From Ophioderma brevispina (taxonomy: Eukaryota; Echinodermata; Ophiuroidea; Amphilepidida; Ophiodermatidae), in contig JAMKCH010007242.1 of the NCBI GenBank assembly GCA_023653785.1, positions 1 through 64,000 of the forward strand: DNA of 64,000 nucleotides, read 5' to 3'. Both the position numbers and the translations under genes were made by a program. Below, piece by piece: positions 9,864-21,302 of this stretch (its first letter is position 1; each line of letters opens with the position of its first letter). The notes beneath the pieces were generated by a model. That model was not told the origin of the DNA. It ran no database searches and saw only the letters and a list, made by a program, of their open reading frames with translations.

Positions 9864-12480
9864 TCTTGCCACACTGGCCTACTGTTAATCTGCTAGTGGA
9901 ATAATAGGATAAATTATCCTTCCTTGTCACCACTTAGAGGGACACAATGGCAGGACACAGTGAAATGGACCTTTACTGAAATCCACTGTGCCTTTTTAAC
10001 ACGGTATATTCAATAAGCTTTAATGTAAAGTACCGGCTAATTAATCCAGGTTAAATGAATCAGTGACGTTGGAAATATTAATCTAGATCACGTATGATTT
10101 ACTGCTAGAGTATAGTCCTGGGAAAGAGATCAACCTGTTGAAAAAATACTGAACAAGATCATTGTGAATGAAATCACCATCCCACAAATGACGAACGAAC
10201 GAAAGCTAATTAAAAGTTTGTTTATGAATTGTTCAACTAAAATTTATAATACAAAGAGTCTATTAAAACGACCTATTCACCAATTAATCTTTTTAAACCC
10301 TACAATAAAAAAATAAACTATTATATCAATTGCAATACCAAATGATTTAGGACAATTTTACTCACCTATTCCTAGACCGATGGATTGGGTCTTACCGAAT
10401 GTAATTATGTGTGCTTGGGGAATTGAAGCTGAATGCACCAAAAAACGCATAATTGCAACGAGTAACATGGCATTTTTACATCCTTAAATAACATTTTTAT
10501 TGGTGCCATTTTTTCTGAATGTTCTAAGGCGGCCATCTGGTGGATTTTCAAATGGGGGCCATTTTTTACTATTTTGACCACATTTGGTACCTAAAACACC
10601 TAAAAAGATTGATGACCTTTTTCAGTTGATGTTTTTAATTTGTAGCTAAAAAGAAAATATTTACAGGCTATGCAGGTTACTTTTAAAATTCAAAAATGGT
10701 GTATGAAATCCAAGATGGCGGTGGGTCATCAATTTGCTGCATCAACAAACAAATATTTTTTGTCATCCTTACCTCACCAACTAGGGAAAAAAACAATCCT
10801 TGATACCCTTTTGGCTACACCCTTTTGGCTACATGCATTCATGTCCCTTGGGCGGCCATCTTGGATTCAAAATGGTTGAAGATTTTCTTCCTATTTTGAA
10901 ATATCTGGTTTCAACCCTAAAGCACATTAATGATATTTCAGTCCATTTCTTTTTCAATTCCGTGTACAACTAAATACTAATCCGCTTTGAGGACCCTGAA
11001 GGCCATTTCGGAAGCTAACTATGCAATAAAGATGGCGTATGAGGCAGCAGCTCTAAAATGTGTTGAATTTGGTGGAGCCAGCTCACTGTTGATTGGGTGG
11101 GGTTGGAGACGGGTCTATATTCTACCGTGGACAAAAGGTAGGGCACTCATATAGAATATTGATCTGCAGCCCCCGTCGGGGAATATTGCTATTGAAACAA
11201 ACCGACTCCTTGCGGAATCATATTCAAAAAAGCTAAATTGGTATAGTGGCCATTCTCCGTTAAAGTGTTCAAGTTTGGTCTCCAAAATGACGAAATATCA
11301 ACATTAAGGAAGTCCTGAAAAATCATGAAAATCGTTAAACTTTAATTCTCAGAACACGGAACAATGCATGGGTGATCTTAAAAAGATATCAGATTTTTAG
11401 TATATGCCTAACGTTAACACATAAGTAACGTATCTGTCGTAACGTATGTCGGGCTTTGTCTTAGTCGTGCTGTGCTTGATGAAAGTACGTGCTTCAACGA
11501 CTTAGTCTCTATACGTTACCAGGTATTACCTTCATCACTAAAGCATGTGTGGTATTCGAATTTAGTATCACCCATTATTGCAAGAGCGTAGCAGGAGGGA
11601 GGAAAGTATTCTGTCGCGGTATGAAGGTAACATGAGGGATTTCTTTCAGTACTAGGGATGGAAGTGGATGGAAGTTGTGACGTTGAAACCAGATTTTATG
11701 CAAAAATGTATAATATACACATTGACATCTTCTCGAGTGGATCACATATTGGAACATAGGTATTCAGTTATTTTAGGCAAATTTGTATCCATTCGAAATT
11801 ATTGTTGTAACGTATCTGTCTGCAATATGGGCGACATGCTCTCAGAGGCGAGAACTCTTTCGAAACTTTAATAATCAATAGTATCATACTAGAGGCTGAT
11901 AAAAATGCAATCGGTGATATGCGCTCTTGTTGTTAACGACGGGCACATTTTTAAAGAACGGATCGGATCGGGCATGGCGACATGGCGAAAGAAAGACGAT
12001 ATGCATCGGTAGCGTAGTGCTTGATACTTTCTCATACGGTTACAACATCTAGTCGGATCATTTTGAAAACATAACTCCTAAGTATAAATATAATTTAAAA
12101 AACTATAAAAAATTAAAAAAAAAAACCCCCACCAACAAAACAAACCGCTTTAATGTGCATGACTGTGAGCGACACTAAAAAGCGACTTTTTGAACAACTT
12201 TATTGGAGAATGGACAAGGTAAAACTTCCTACTAAACAGCGTGCTTTGCCCGCCCCTCATCCACTCTCTACCTAAATTTCCGATTCTCCCCCCCACGCTC
12301 CACTCCCCCCTTTACTCCTCACGCTGAGAGTGGCAAGGAATTGGGCGGATAGTGTGGGCTGAACGCCACCACATGAACACAGTCTATTGCGTTACACTGC
12401 ATGCGAGGTGATGCACACTGCTTGAGTGGCACCATTCTGTATACGTAATGGATACAGGACAAAAGAACAATTGTAACACA
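9864..12480. other. Non-coding stretch with scattered repeat motifs
   Basis: Contains more GGCGGCCAT / AAGATGGCGG motifs (about 10,528, 10,711, 10,852 and 11,031), and the octamer TAACGTAT near 11,430, 11,450 and 11,810. Open frames are short and unrecognised. An A-run then C-run stands at about 12,113-12,130, and C-rich DNA at 12,245-12,310. Confidence 0.4.
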
Positions 12481-12832
12481 AACAGATTCATACAATTTTC
12501 ATTACGCAGCTTATGTAATATAGTTTGGCAGGTTTGGATTAGCAATTATTCCTTAACGAATGCGACTTCTGTATATTACGCAACTTACGCATTCTTCCCG
12601 GTAAATGTAGCTATGCCAATCTTGTAACATATGCAGTCTTAGTAATTTTACATATTATGCAATTAATACGTACCTTTTGCAATTCCTACAACTATTGCAA
12701 TTAGGTAAATTTGCAATTTTACAGAATATGCACATTATGTAACTGTTGCAATCCTGCAGATTGCATCTTATGCCATTCTGCAGATTTATGCCGCATGCAA
12801 TTCTACATTAAATGCAAATTCCATGCGTTTTT
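12481..12832. repeat. Quasi-periodic ATGCA/TTGCAAT-rich low-complexity block
   Basis: Short words such as TTGCAAT, ATGCA, CTGCAGAT and TTTACA recur every 15-25 bases for about 350 bases, without an exact unit. No coding potential. It sits just upstream of the first copy of the large duplication and has no visible counterpart before the second. Confidence 0.5.
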
Positions 12833-13361
12833 AACACCAGCTGACCCAGGGTCCGGAGTTATTTGGGTAGAGGGGTGTGTGTGACTCATGTATAAAGCAT
12901 GATAAGTATGTAATTATTTTCTTTATGTGGATTTGGTTTTTCGTAGTCTTTCATCAATTTTTTTGTACAGACATTTCAATTTACAACAAGGTGCAGGTGC
13001 GAGTATAACGCTCACAACAAACACGCATGAATACAGCCCTGACGGCAAAAGTATAGAGCAACACATTGATGAATTTATTTCATAAAATCTGGTGCCGCGT
13101 CACGGCATATCGTAGCGACTAACTTATTTAATTTGTCTTTTTGGCTCTTGTTCTATTCCAGAGATCTGAGTTTTTCCTGTTTGCTGACTTTCCATGGTTT
13201 TTGTCCATATACTACTTCCAAATGCACCACACTAATGGTGAAATTCTACTTATAAGACCTCAATCCCAGCAATGGGACTTGTTTTTGTGTGGCATTTAAG
13301 AAATTTACACTTGGGAAGAATGGCAACGAAATTTTAAAAACGAAGAAAAGAAGAGACAAAC

Positions 13362-13460
13362 GTGTGTGTGTGTGTGTTTTTTGTGTGGGTGTGTGTATGT
13401 GGTTGTGTGGTTGCGTGTGGTGTGGGACTTGTTGGTGTGTGGTGTGTGTGGGTGTTTGTC
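13362..13460 (+). repeat. TG-rich microsatellite
   Basis: Imperfect TG/TGTGG run. The Cys/Val-rich frames read through it are artefacts of the repeat. A similar tract stands at 27,782-27,860 in the second duplicate. Confidence 0.85.
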
Positions 13461-13806
13461 AGCACCTGCAAACCGCGACACACAGAAACGGTACGTCCGC
13501 GTTTAGAATTATTGTGGTTTTCTTTTTCGGTCGGTACTGATTAATGCACTGTTCAATTATTCTTCCATCATCTTTGATGTCCGCGATTTGACGGTATACA
13601 TTCCGGTTGGTGTGCAAGTTGGAGTGCATCGTGTGCATGGTTGATGTCACTCCGAATTATTACTTTCTAAATAGCGACCGCTACGGCCAAACTGTCTAAC
13701 TACTGAATGTCCCCAGTTGGATAGGAAAAATAAAAATGTCCGCGTTCTACCGGTATAAACTCAAAGTCCGCATTTGCTGGTGTTTACAAGTATGTTAGGG
13801 TGTGTG

Positions 13807-14099
13807 CAGAGGGTGTTTTGAATCAATCCCATGATGCATAGCAATGTGCCTATACCATACTGTACTAAACACATGTCAGTACTTAGGGATAAAAAGTGTT
13901 CCAAAAGTTTAAGAACCACAAGACATTTCATAATCATGCAAAAAAATCCCTAAGTACTAACACTTTGTGGGCTAAAATGAGCATTAAAATCAGGGTTTTT
14001 ATGTGTTAAGTATAGGATTTTTTATGTGATCACATGACCCTATTGAGGTGAAATTTCCCAAAACTGGTGCATTGGGGGATTGACTCAAAACACCCTCTG
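13807..14099. mobile_element. Foldback MITE, copy 1 only
   Basis: CAGAGGGTGTTTTGAATCAA at the left pairs with the right end TTGACTCAAAACACCCTCTG. Inner segments (AGTACTTAGGGAT and ATCCCTAAGTACT) also pair, so the whole 293 bp folds. It abuts a GT microsatellite (14,101-14,131). No counterpart is seen in the second duplicate, which lacks this whole neighbourhood. Confidence 0.7.

Positions 14100-14100
<1 letters not shown>

Positions 14101-14131
<31 letters not shown>
14101..14131 (+). repeat. (GT)n microsatellite
   Basis: About 15 perfect GT units, followed by a G-run. Confidence 0.95.
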
Positions 14132-14134
<3 letters not shown>

Positions 14135-14159
14135 GAGGGGGGGGGTGGTTGATATATGA

Positions 14160-16200
14160 ATATGTGTAGCTCTATATATCAGAGTGGGAATATTTTTTAG
14201 GTAATTTCAGTCGCTTCCCTGCGTTTTGCACGCAGAGACAATGCGTCTCTTTCATATTTTTAGTGCAAATCTTTATCAACTTAATAATAATGCATGCTCG
14301 TAAAGGGTCATAATTGAAAACCTCCGCAATAAGCACGCATGAATACAGATCAGATGATCATAGTCAAAAAGAAACAAATTGATGAACTGATAAGAAAGCT
14401 ATGATGCCGTGGTAAGGAATCGGCCCCACGTTGGTACAACCCGACTGATATGAAGTCATCTTTTCGGCTCTCGCTCTCTTGTGCATTTCACTGTTTGATG
14501 CTTTTGAACACCATAGTTTTACTATCAATACGTCAAACACGAAAGGGGGTTTAACCTGAAAAGAACAGTCGTCAGTTGATTTCTTTCTATTGTGTTTTTT
14601 CCATACGAGCACGGCCATCTAGTACAAGGTGGTTGTAAGCCGGTGTATAAGTAATTATGGTCCTGCGTACTCATAGTCCGTGGACAATGGTGAACAATAT
14701 GGCAATCCATTCCAGTTTATCTTCACGTAACATTCGTTTCACGCTTTATATATTTCCGTTATCGTCTATGAGCCCCGGACTGTGCTCCCGCCGGACTCTA
14801 TCTGCTTTTACACCGGCATGTCACTGTGGAAAAATGCGTAAAGCACGAGAAGTAGCAAGGAATTCAAAATTTCACCAATTCTGCTGACTAAAGTTAACAT
14901 AATTTGCGAATCGTTCTTGGGTTCGTCCGTACAACTCATAGTATCATATACCACGTGTATAGGACACTACTTTCACACGGGAGTTTAAATTTGGCCAACA
15001 CCTGTCCTTCCAAAACCCAAGCATGCAGAAAATACAAACGAATCTCCTGCAGAATATTGAAATGTTCAGGTGAAGCAAGTGCATTTATGTATTCTCAAAT
15101 GCTGAGATGATGGGGGGAGGGGACAGCAGTTCCTCACAAAATTTTTAGCTTTCGTGGAAGGACACTACGCTAGCACATGCGTGTGTCCTTTATAATGGAA
15201 CTTTTTATTCTAACTTCTTCAAGCAGTGACGTCAGTGGTGGCAATTGCATGATACAGAATCTTTTTTACATCGTTGAGCGTGTATTCAGCGCATATACTA
15301 TACACAGCAAAGAGCGGTATAAGGCGTTGACGTCACTAACTTCAGGAAGGTAAATGGGTATAGTTCACAGATTAGGCACGACAAGTATGCGTGCGTAATT
15401 TACGATTGAGTTTTGTAAACGGTTTTTTACTTCTCTTAGATAGTAACTTTCCATGTTGTCCCCTAGTGACATATTGCCGGCTTGAATGCGAAATATCTTA
15501 TGCATCAAATTTGCTTGCACTCTCTGACAACAGGTTGTTTCCAAGAAAGACACGTGGAAATTTTTAACAGAAGAAGATATGTCCAAATTGTGGTAGGGAA
15601 TAGATCCTTTGACTACTTAAGCAATTTTACCGTATGTGATAAAAATAAACTTGTTGAAAACATTAGAAATCATGTCAAATTTAACTTTTGATTGTATTTC
15701 AATTGCTGATCAGGAATGATTGGTTCGAGGATTTGAATGTCCAAAACATGATTAAATCAACGAAAAGCAACACATTTATAGAATTTAAGTATATAGTTTT
15801 CACTTTATGTTCATACCACTTCTCCGTTATGGATGACCTAAGTCCAATAGGCCATCGGATGAAAGGGGAAAGAATACTCGTTCTTTGGTTACGCATATCG
15901 GCGAACTGATTTCTGCATATATAGATAAACAGTAGATATTATATCTTTCAATACTGCAGGGTGTGTCAAATCAAAAATTTCACGTGTTTTTCGAAAATGA
16001 AAAAAATTTCATCTCACTTTCCTTTTTTGAATAATAGTGACCAGTGGATGTACATCATACATTGATTCCAGCAAATAATGGCGCTGTTATTTCATGAGAG
16101 GACAAAGCAGTGCAAACTACTTTTTTATCTAGATGTGCAGAGCCATTTTTACAGCCATACAGTTGAAAAAATTTCAGGTGTTATCACATCCCGATTTAGA
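14160..16200. other. Non-coding part of duplication copy 1
   Basis: Aligns with 28,430-30,285. The first part also resembles 12,960-13,160 of the same copy (both have ACGCATGAATACAG, then a GATGAA and GCCG block), so the unit contains an older internal duplication. Short open frames at 14,364-15,909 are not preserved between copies and are not annotated as genes. Confidence 0.45.
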
Positions 16201-16964
16201 TCGAGCTATTTTTTCACAAAATAAATAAACCTTGAGATTCTACTGTGTATTCAATTAACTTTGACCGCATATTACATAATGTCTTTGAAAAGGAAACGGA
16301 GATGAACAAAATTCATGAAAGAAAGGTTGTTTGGCAGACTGTGACCAAACATCTTTGTGCAGGACCATAACTCATAGCTTGTGTAAACCGATTTGTATTC
16401 AATTTAGAGCGTTTTTAGAAGAAATCGAACACCATTGGTATTCAACGACCTATATGAAATACAGGTAGACTGGCGCCGATCATGCATGAGATTAATTTAA
16501 AAATAGCAATCTCAACAATGCACGGTAGCATATTGCATATCTTGCTCATGGGTCGTTGGATACCCTTTTGTATTTCTCTAAAATGTTGTGAATTGAATAG
16601 AAATGAGGTCCAGCAATATGTTACGGGTCTTGATTCTGCACAAAGATGTTACATCACAGGTTGCCAAACAAAATTTCTTTCATGACTTTTGTTCATCTTC
16701 GTTACTTGTCATAGCTTTTGAACAACAAATCAAAATTACACCAAACAAAAAAAAATGGTCAAATAAGAGAATAATGACAATCAAATCTTCATTAAAATAG
16801 ACACAGTAGTTGCATAATTTTCTCAGAAAAATATCGCTTTAAATCCTGCGTTTTTATTGATACGTGCTGTAGACGTGGGCTATGAACTAAAATGAGGAGT
16901 CTAAATGGGTAGATAATAACTGGACTTCTTTTCCTATTTCATGTAAATATTTCGCAGATACATA

Positions 16965-17740
16965 CATAGATAGTGATTTGTAAAGTGCCTATTCATAAAG
17001 CTCTAGGCGCTATGAGCATACTACTACCAAAGGCAGGTAAAAAAAGGGGGGGGGGGTAGTATTACCAAGCCAAAGAAACAGAAATCAATTTCATATAAAT
17101 ACGATTTGAGATGTTTTTTGAAAGTATTCAGTGAAAGTGCTTCCCTGAAATTACTTAGGTAATGAGTTCCATATACGTGGGCCGTATGTTGTAAAGCCAT
17201 CGTCGCCAATAGATCTCCTTGTAAAGGAAATGTTTGTCTTGTAGTATCAGAAGCAGACCGAAGTTTGCAAATGGAGCTGGGGGTAGTATACTTATGATGT
17301 TATTTTGTAGATATGCTGGAAAAAATTGATACATTGGTAGATGATTGTACATAACTTAAAGTTGACTCTCTCCCTAACTGGCAACCAATGGAAATCGGCA
17401 AGAAAAGGTGGAATGTGTTCACAACGATTTATGCCATGACTGAGACGAACTGCCTTGTTCTGTTCTGAATATGTTGGATTTTGGAGAAATTGCTATTTGT
17501 AATGTCAGCAAGGAGATAGTTACCATAGTCAAGGCGGGATAGTATTAAGGTCCGGATAATGTGATGACACGAGTCCTTGTCCAGGAAACGCCATATCCGG
17601 CAATATTTCTCAGTTGAAAATTAATAGATAATGAAGAGTCCAAATGTACACCAAGATTACGAACAGAGTTTGTGGGTTTAATGAGAGCATTATTAACTTT
17701 AAGGGGAAGATCTAAGTTGTGGTTTTTCAAATGAGGGGGT
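16965..17740 (-). pseudogene. 3' part of an L2/CR1-type non-LTR retrotransposon (reverse transcriptase C-terminus)
   Basis: Minus-strand translation across shifting frames gives the typical end of an L2/CR1-like reverse transcriptase: SVRNLGVHLDSSLSIN, then SCHHIIRTLILSRLDYGNYL, the hallmark FHWLPVRERVNFKL, and finally FREALSLNTFKKHLKSYLYE. After the stop comes a 3' tail with TAGAGCTTTATGAATAGGC and CTTTACAAATC, common in such LINE 3' ends. Several frameshifts make it dead. The 5' side stops near 17,745 at a GGGGCGGATCCAG segment. The same remnant, without its 3' half, lies in the second duplicate at 30,290-30,560, so it predates the duplication. Confidence 0.8.
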
Positions 17741-18274
17741 AGATACCAGGGGCGGATCCAGCCATCAAGTGGTGAAATAATTAAGTGACGATTTGGCGGA
17801 GAAGCTGTTATAGCACCGCCCGGAGGTGGTTGCGGGATATTTCCTTTACAAAACACATTTTGTATGGAAACTTGATACACGCAATTGAAAATTTTAAGTG
17901 GTTTATTTTATAATGCTTATGGGTGTATATATGAGCAACGGTCTTAAAAAGTAAAATCCTAATTGCCGTTAATCTAAAGTTTTGTAAAACGGTCTTCAAA
18001 ACAATTTTAAAAGGAACTTGATGTTTACAACCGATCGCGAATGTAAATAGCTTACACAATCCAAAGGTGAAATAGTAGCGATTTGTTTTGTAAAATAAAC
18101 GATCATGTTGGCTAGGGATCCTGAGGGAGTGTAAAATTTACTTTTTCCCCAAACTTTCCTTGTAATACTCGCTTTCCAAAACACAATCTCATGCAAAGTT
18201 GTGTCTTCGTTCTTCTATCTTCGTCCTTCGTCTTAGTAACGCTGTATGGTAACCACAGGAATATTTTTGAGGTA

Positions 18275-18276
18275 TA
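18275..18276. other. Empty insertion site of the mariner-type MITE found in copy 2
   Basis: GAGGTATATTAAGAAATG here is exactly the sequence expected before insertion of the element at 31,005-31,477, with one TA instead of two. Confidence 0.85.
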
Positions 18277-18879
18277 TTAAGAAATGATTAAATCAGTTTA
18301 AACATTCGGCCCAATAGGAACATAACCCCCCTCGTTGCACAATACGCAGAGGGTTGCCCGGCAGACTCACATTTTTATTAATTTGAGGTGCCCCTACACA
18401 TTCCTATTGTCATACATACGTACCCAGCTCGCCTAACCTATTGTGTTTGGGGTGACGGTCTATATCCCTAGCGTCCCTTAACTGCATTTAAATGCATTTT
18501 GAAATAAATCACAGAACAGACCCCTGTCTTGTTGTAGGGGGAAATTGGCCCTAAATCTAACAAGAAAAATCACGCTACCTCTTTTTTTGCGGTGATCGTC
18601 AAATTTTCCTCTAGGGACGTTAGGGATATGAAGAGTTTATTTCCAAATCGAGCTAGGTCCACAAATTGAACTTTGAAGATTTTTTTTTATTTTTACGAGT
18701 TCAAGAAGTCTATGTAAAAATCTCAATTTCGATATCTAAAAGGACTAAGTACGTTTTGGAACTAAAGCTCTTCATAATATATTCTTTCATTATTTTACAG
18801 CGATATAGTGATTGCATTGCATTAATCCTTGCACATTTTTTTTGATTCACGTAGTATATATTATTTCTTTATTTTACAG

Positions 18880-18971
18880 TGATGTGTCAACCTTGAAGAA
18901 CATTAGCGGCATATACCAGCGTTATTTGCACGGACGTAACAGACCTCTAGGGTGTAAACTGCACATCCACA
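18880..18971 (+). other. Candidate 5' exon of receptor copy 1
   Basis: A pyrimidine-rich acceptor (TTTCTTTATTTTACAG) precedes 92 bases and a GTAGGT donor follows. The second copy has GTAAGT at the same place. The 92 bases differ from copy 2 at a single position by eye. A following acceptor TCTGATCAG ends at 19,129, nine bases before the start codon. Probably 5' untranslated. The splice calls are inference. Confidence 0.4.
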
Positions 18972-19138
18972 GTAGGTTTATTGACATTCTTCATTAGATC
19001 ATAATTTGGTTGTCTCTTACGAACATTTAAATACTTAAGTGCCCCTCCGTACATGTAAAACCTGACTCTATTTCTCGGAATTCGTCAATAAAGAGATGAA
19101 ATTGTACGCACATTAACAAATCTGATCAGACGTTGAAC

Positions 19139-21302
19139 ATGAAAGGCAGGGAAATGTTCATTTTATTCTCCGTGTTACTAGCTTTATTGTTACAGTTTAA
19201 ATGCACTGCATCTAGTGTTGCTAATATTTGCAACGAAAATGGCATTAACATAACAAATGAAGCAATAACACTTTCAACTGAGCTTATGGAAAATTACACC
19301 AATCAAGAAAGGGAACACTGCACTGTAAGTCTTCACTCACACGTGGGCAGTGTTATGCAACTGCTATTATTAAATACATCAAAGAATGCGCCAAACTCAA
19401 CGTTTGCCTATTTGTTTGTTGAAATTAATAATCAATGCCGTAAAAAATACATTTCTATTTCTTTGAACACCAAAGTTTGTATGTCAACATTTCCCCTTGA
19501 GGGATTAAGACTACATGTAAAGTATGCATATGTGAATTTAGAAGTTAAAGCATTCAGTGCTTTATTATCGGAATGCTCTAAATTGGACAGGTATGTCAGA
19601 GAGATATCTGAGGAAGAGGACCTTTCAATATGTGATGTAACTGAATACGATGAAGTCAAAGAAGGTCATAGGCGCTATTCATGGTCTATGACAACTTTTG
19701 ATTTTGATTGTCCATTTAAATGTTTATGCACGCTGGGCTACAGAAAATGGACGACAGTATGTGGTACTACAAAATCAGTTGCCCTTATTATCTATGATCC
19801 TGGAATTATTTACTTATCATTTTCTAGAACAGGTCTTACAGATATACAACCCAATGCATTTCAGGGATTTAATGGATTGAGCCTATTGGACTTGAAATAC
19901 AATAATTTGTTTTCACTCCAAATCGGTGTATTCAATGGGCTGATGTGGCTAAAGGAGCTTTGGCTGTCCAACAATAAACTGAAGGCTTTAGTTAGTGGAT
20001 TATATGATGATTTAGTTGGGTTGCTTTATCTTTATCTGAACGAAAACAAAATATTTGCTCTACCCGGTGGAATATTTGATGGCCTAATTCGACTGAAGGT
20101 GCTGCATCTTCATCAAAATAACCTCACTTCAATACCTATTGGCTTTTTCAATAATTCGTTTAGATTGAATATTCTCACTATTGAGGCTAATCAATTGACT
20201 GAACTACCTAATACCACATTTAATGGTCTGATTTCCTTAGAGGAATTAGATCTTGGTAACAATGATCTGAAGTCATTACATGTGGATATATTCAATGGTT
20301 TAGTTAGGTTAACTACACTCGCCTTGAACTCCTGTAGGCTGACCTCTCTGCCCAGCGGCATATTTGAGGATCTGATTAGGTTGGGGGTGTTGCACCTATC
20401 CTACAATGGTCTCACCTCATTGCATGAGGGTGTCTTTAATCATTTAACAAACTTGGCTCAGCTCTGGCTGGATAATAATAACCTGCTCGCTCTGCAGATT
20501 AGTGTATTTGATGGACTTGTCTGGCTGCTAAGTTTGAACCTTGGTAATAATAACCTGCTGTCTTTGCAGGTTGGCGTATTTGATGGACTTGTCTGGCTGC
20601 AATGGTTGTACATTGGTAATAATAACCTGCTGTCTCTGCCAGGTTAGCGTATTTGATGAACTTGTCTTGCTGCGACAGTTGTACCTTGATTATAATAACC
20701 TGACTTCATTACCAGACGACATATTTCATCACCAAAACAGGTTAGTTACCCTCAGCATGAGAAACAATCAATTGACGTCACTTCCTGCTGAAGTATTTCA
20801 TTCCCTGTTTCAGATGAGTAGCCTAGATCTACAGTGCAATCACCTGAAATCATTACCAATGGGGATATTTCAATTTCTCTCTCATTTATCATGGCTAAAT
20901 CTGAGCTCAAATCATTTGATGTCTTTGCGAACGGATTCATTTGATTTCTTATTTCATTTGTTGGAACTTTCTTTAGCCAACAATCAGTTGATTGCAATTC
21001 AAGAAAGAACATTTAAAGATTTATATCGTTTAGAATACGTTTACCTTTTTAACAATCAACTTATTTCGCTTCCGAGAGACTTATTTAATACGACTACTAG
21101 TTTATATCGGTTTAACTGCCAAAACAATCAGTTGCCTGATTTACCGAACCAGATATTTTCGAACCTATTACACTACTTTTGTTGGATCTTAGTCCACATA
21201 CGTAGACCATACCAAACTTTGGCTTCGTTAATTCGACGATCGACTGCCAAAACTATGAATTTGGATTATAATGATTATCATATATACCAATTGGTATATT
21301 GA
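19139..21302 (+). CDS. LRR G-protein-coupled receptor copy 1, ectodomain (one frameshift)
   Basis: ATG 19,139 opens a 502-codon frame. Residues about 1-26 form a signal peptide (core FILFSVLLALLLQF). Residues 60-146 resemble a CUB fold: four cysteines (C61, C100, C114, C146) with alternating beta-type segments ending in LRLHVKYAYVNLEVKAFSALL. An LRRNT cap follows (C191-x3-C-x-C197, C208). Then come about 12 LRRs of 24 residues in the form LxxLxLxxNxLxxLpxgvFdgL. An extra C at about 20,640 (CTGCCAGG, against CTGCAGG in the previous unit) closes the frame. The next frame continues with at least seven more LRRs to about 21,165, after which further breaks occur. Extracellular ligand-binding part of a membrane receptor. 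The single exon from signal peptide through LRRs is notable. Confidence 0.85.

Noticed and set aside
13289..13544. Cys/Val-rich open frames
   Set aside because: They are translations of a TG microsatellite; the equivalent place in the other duplicate gives different frames.
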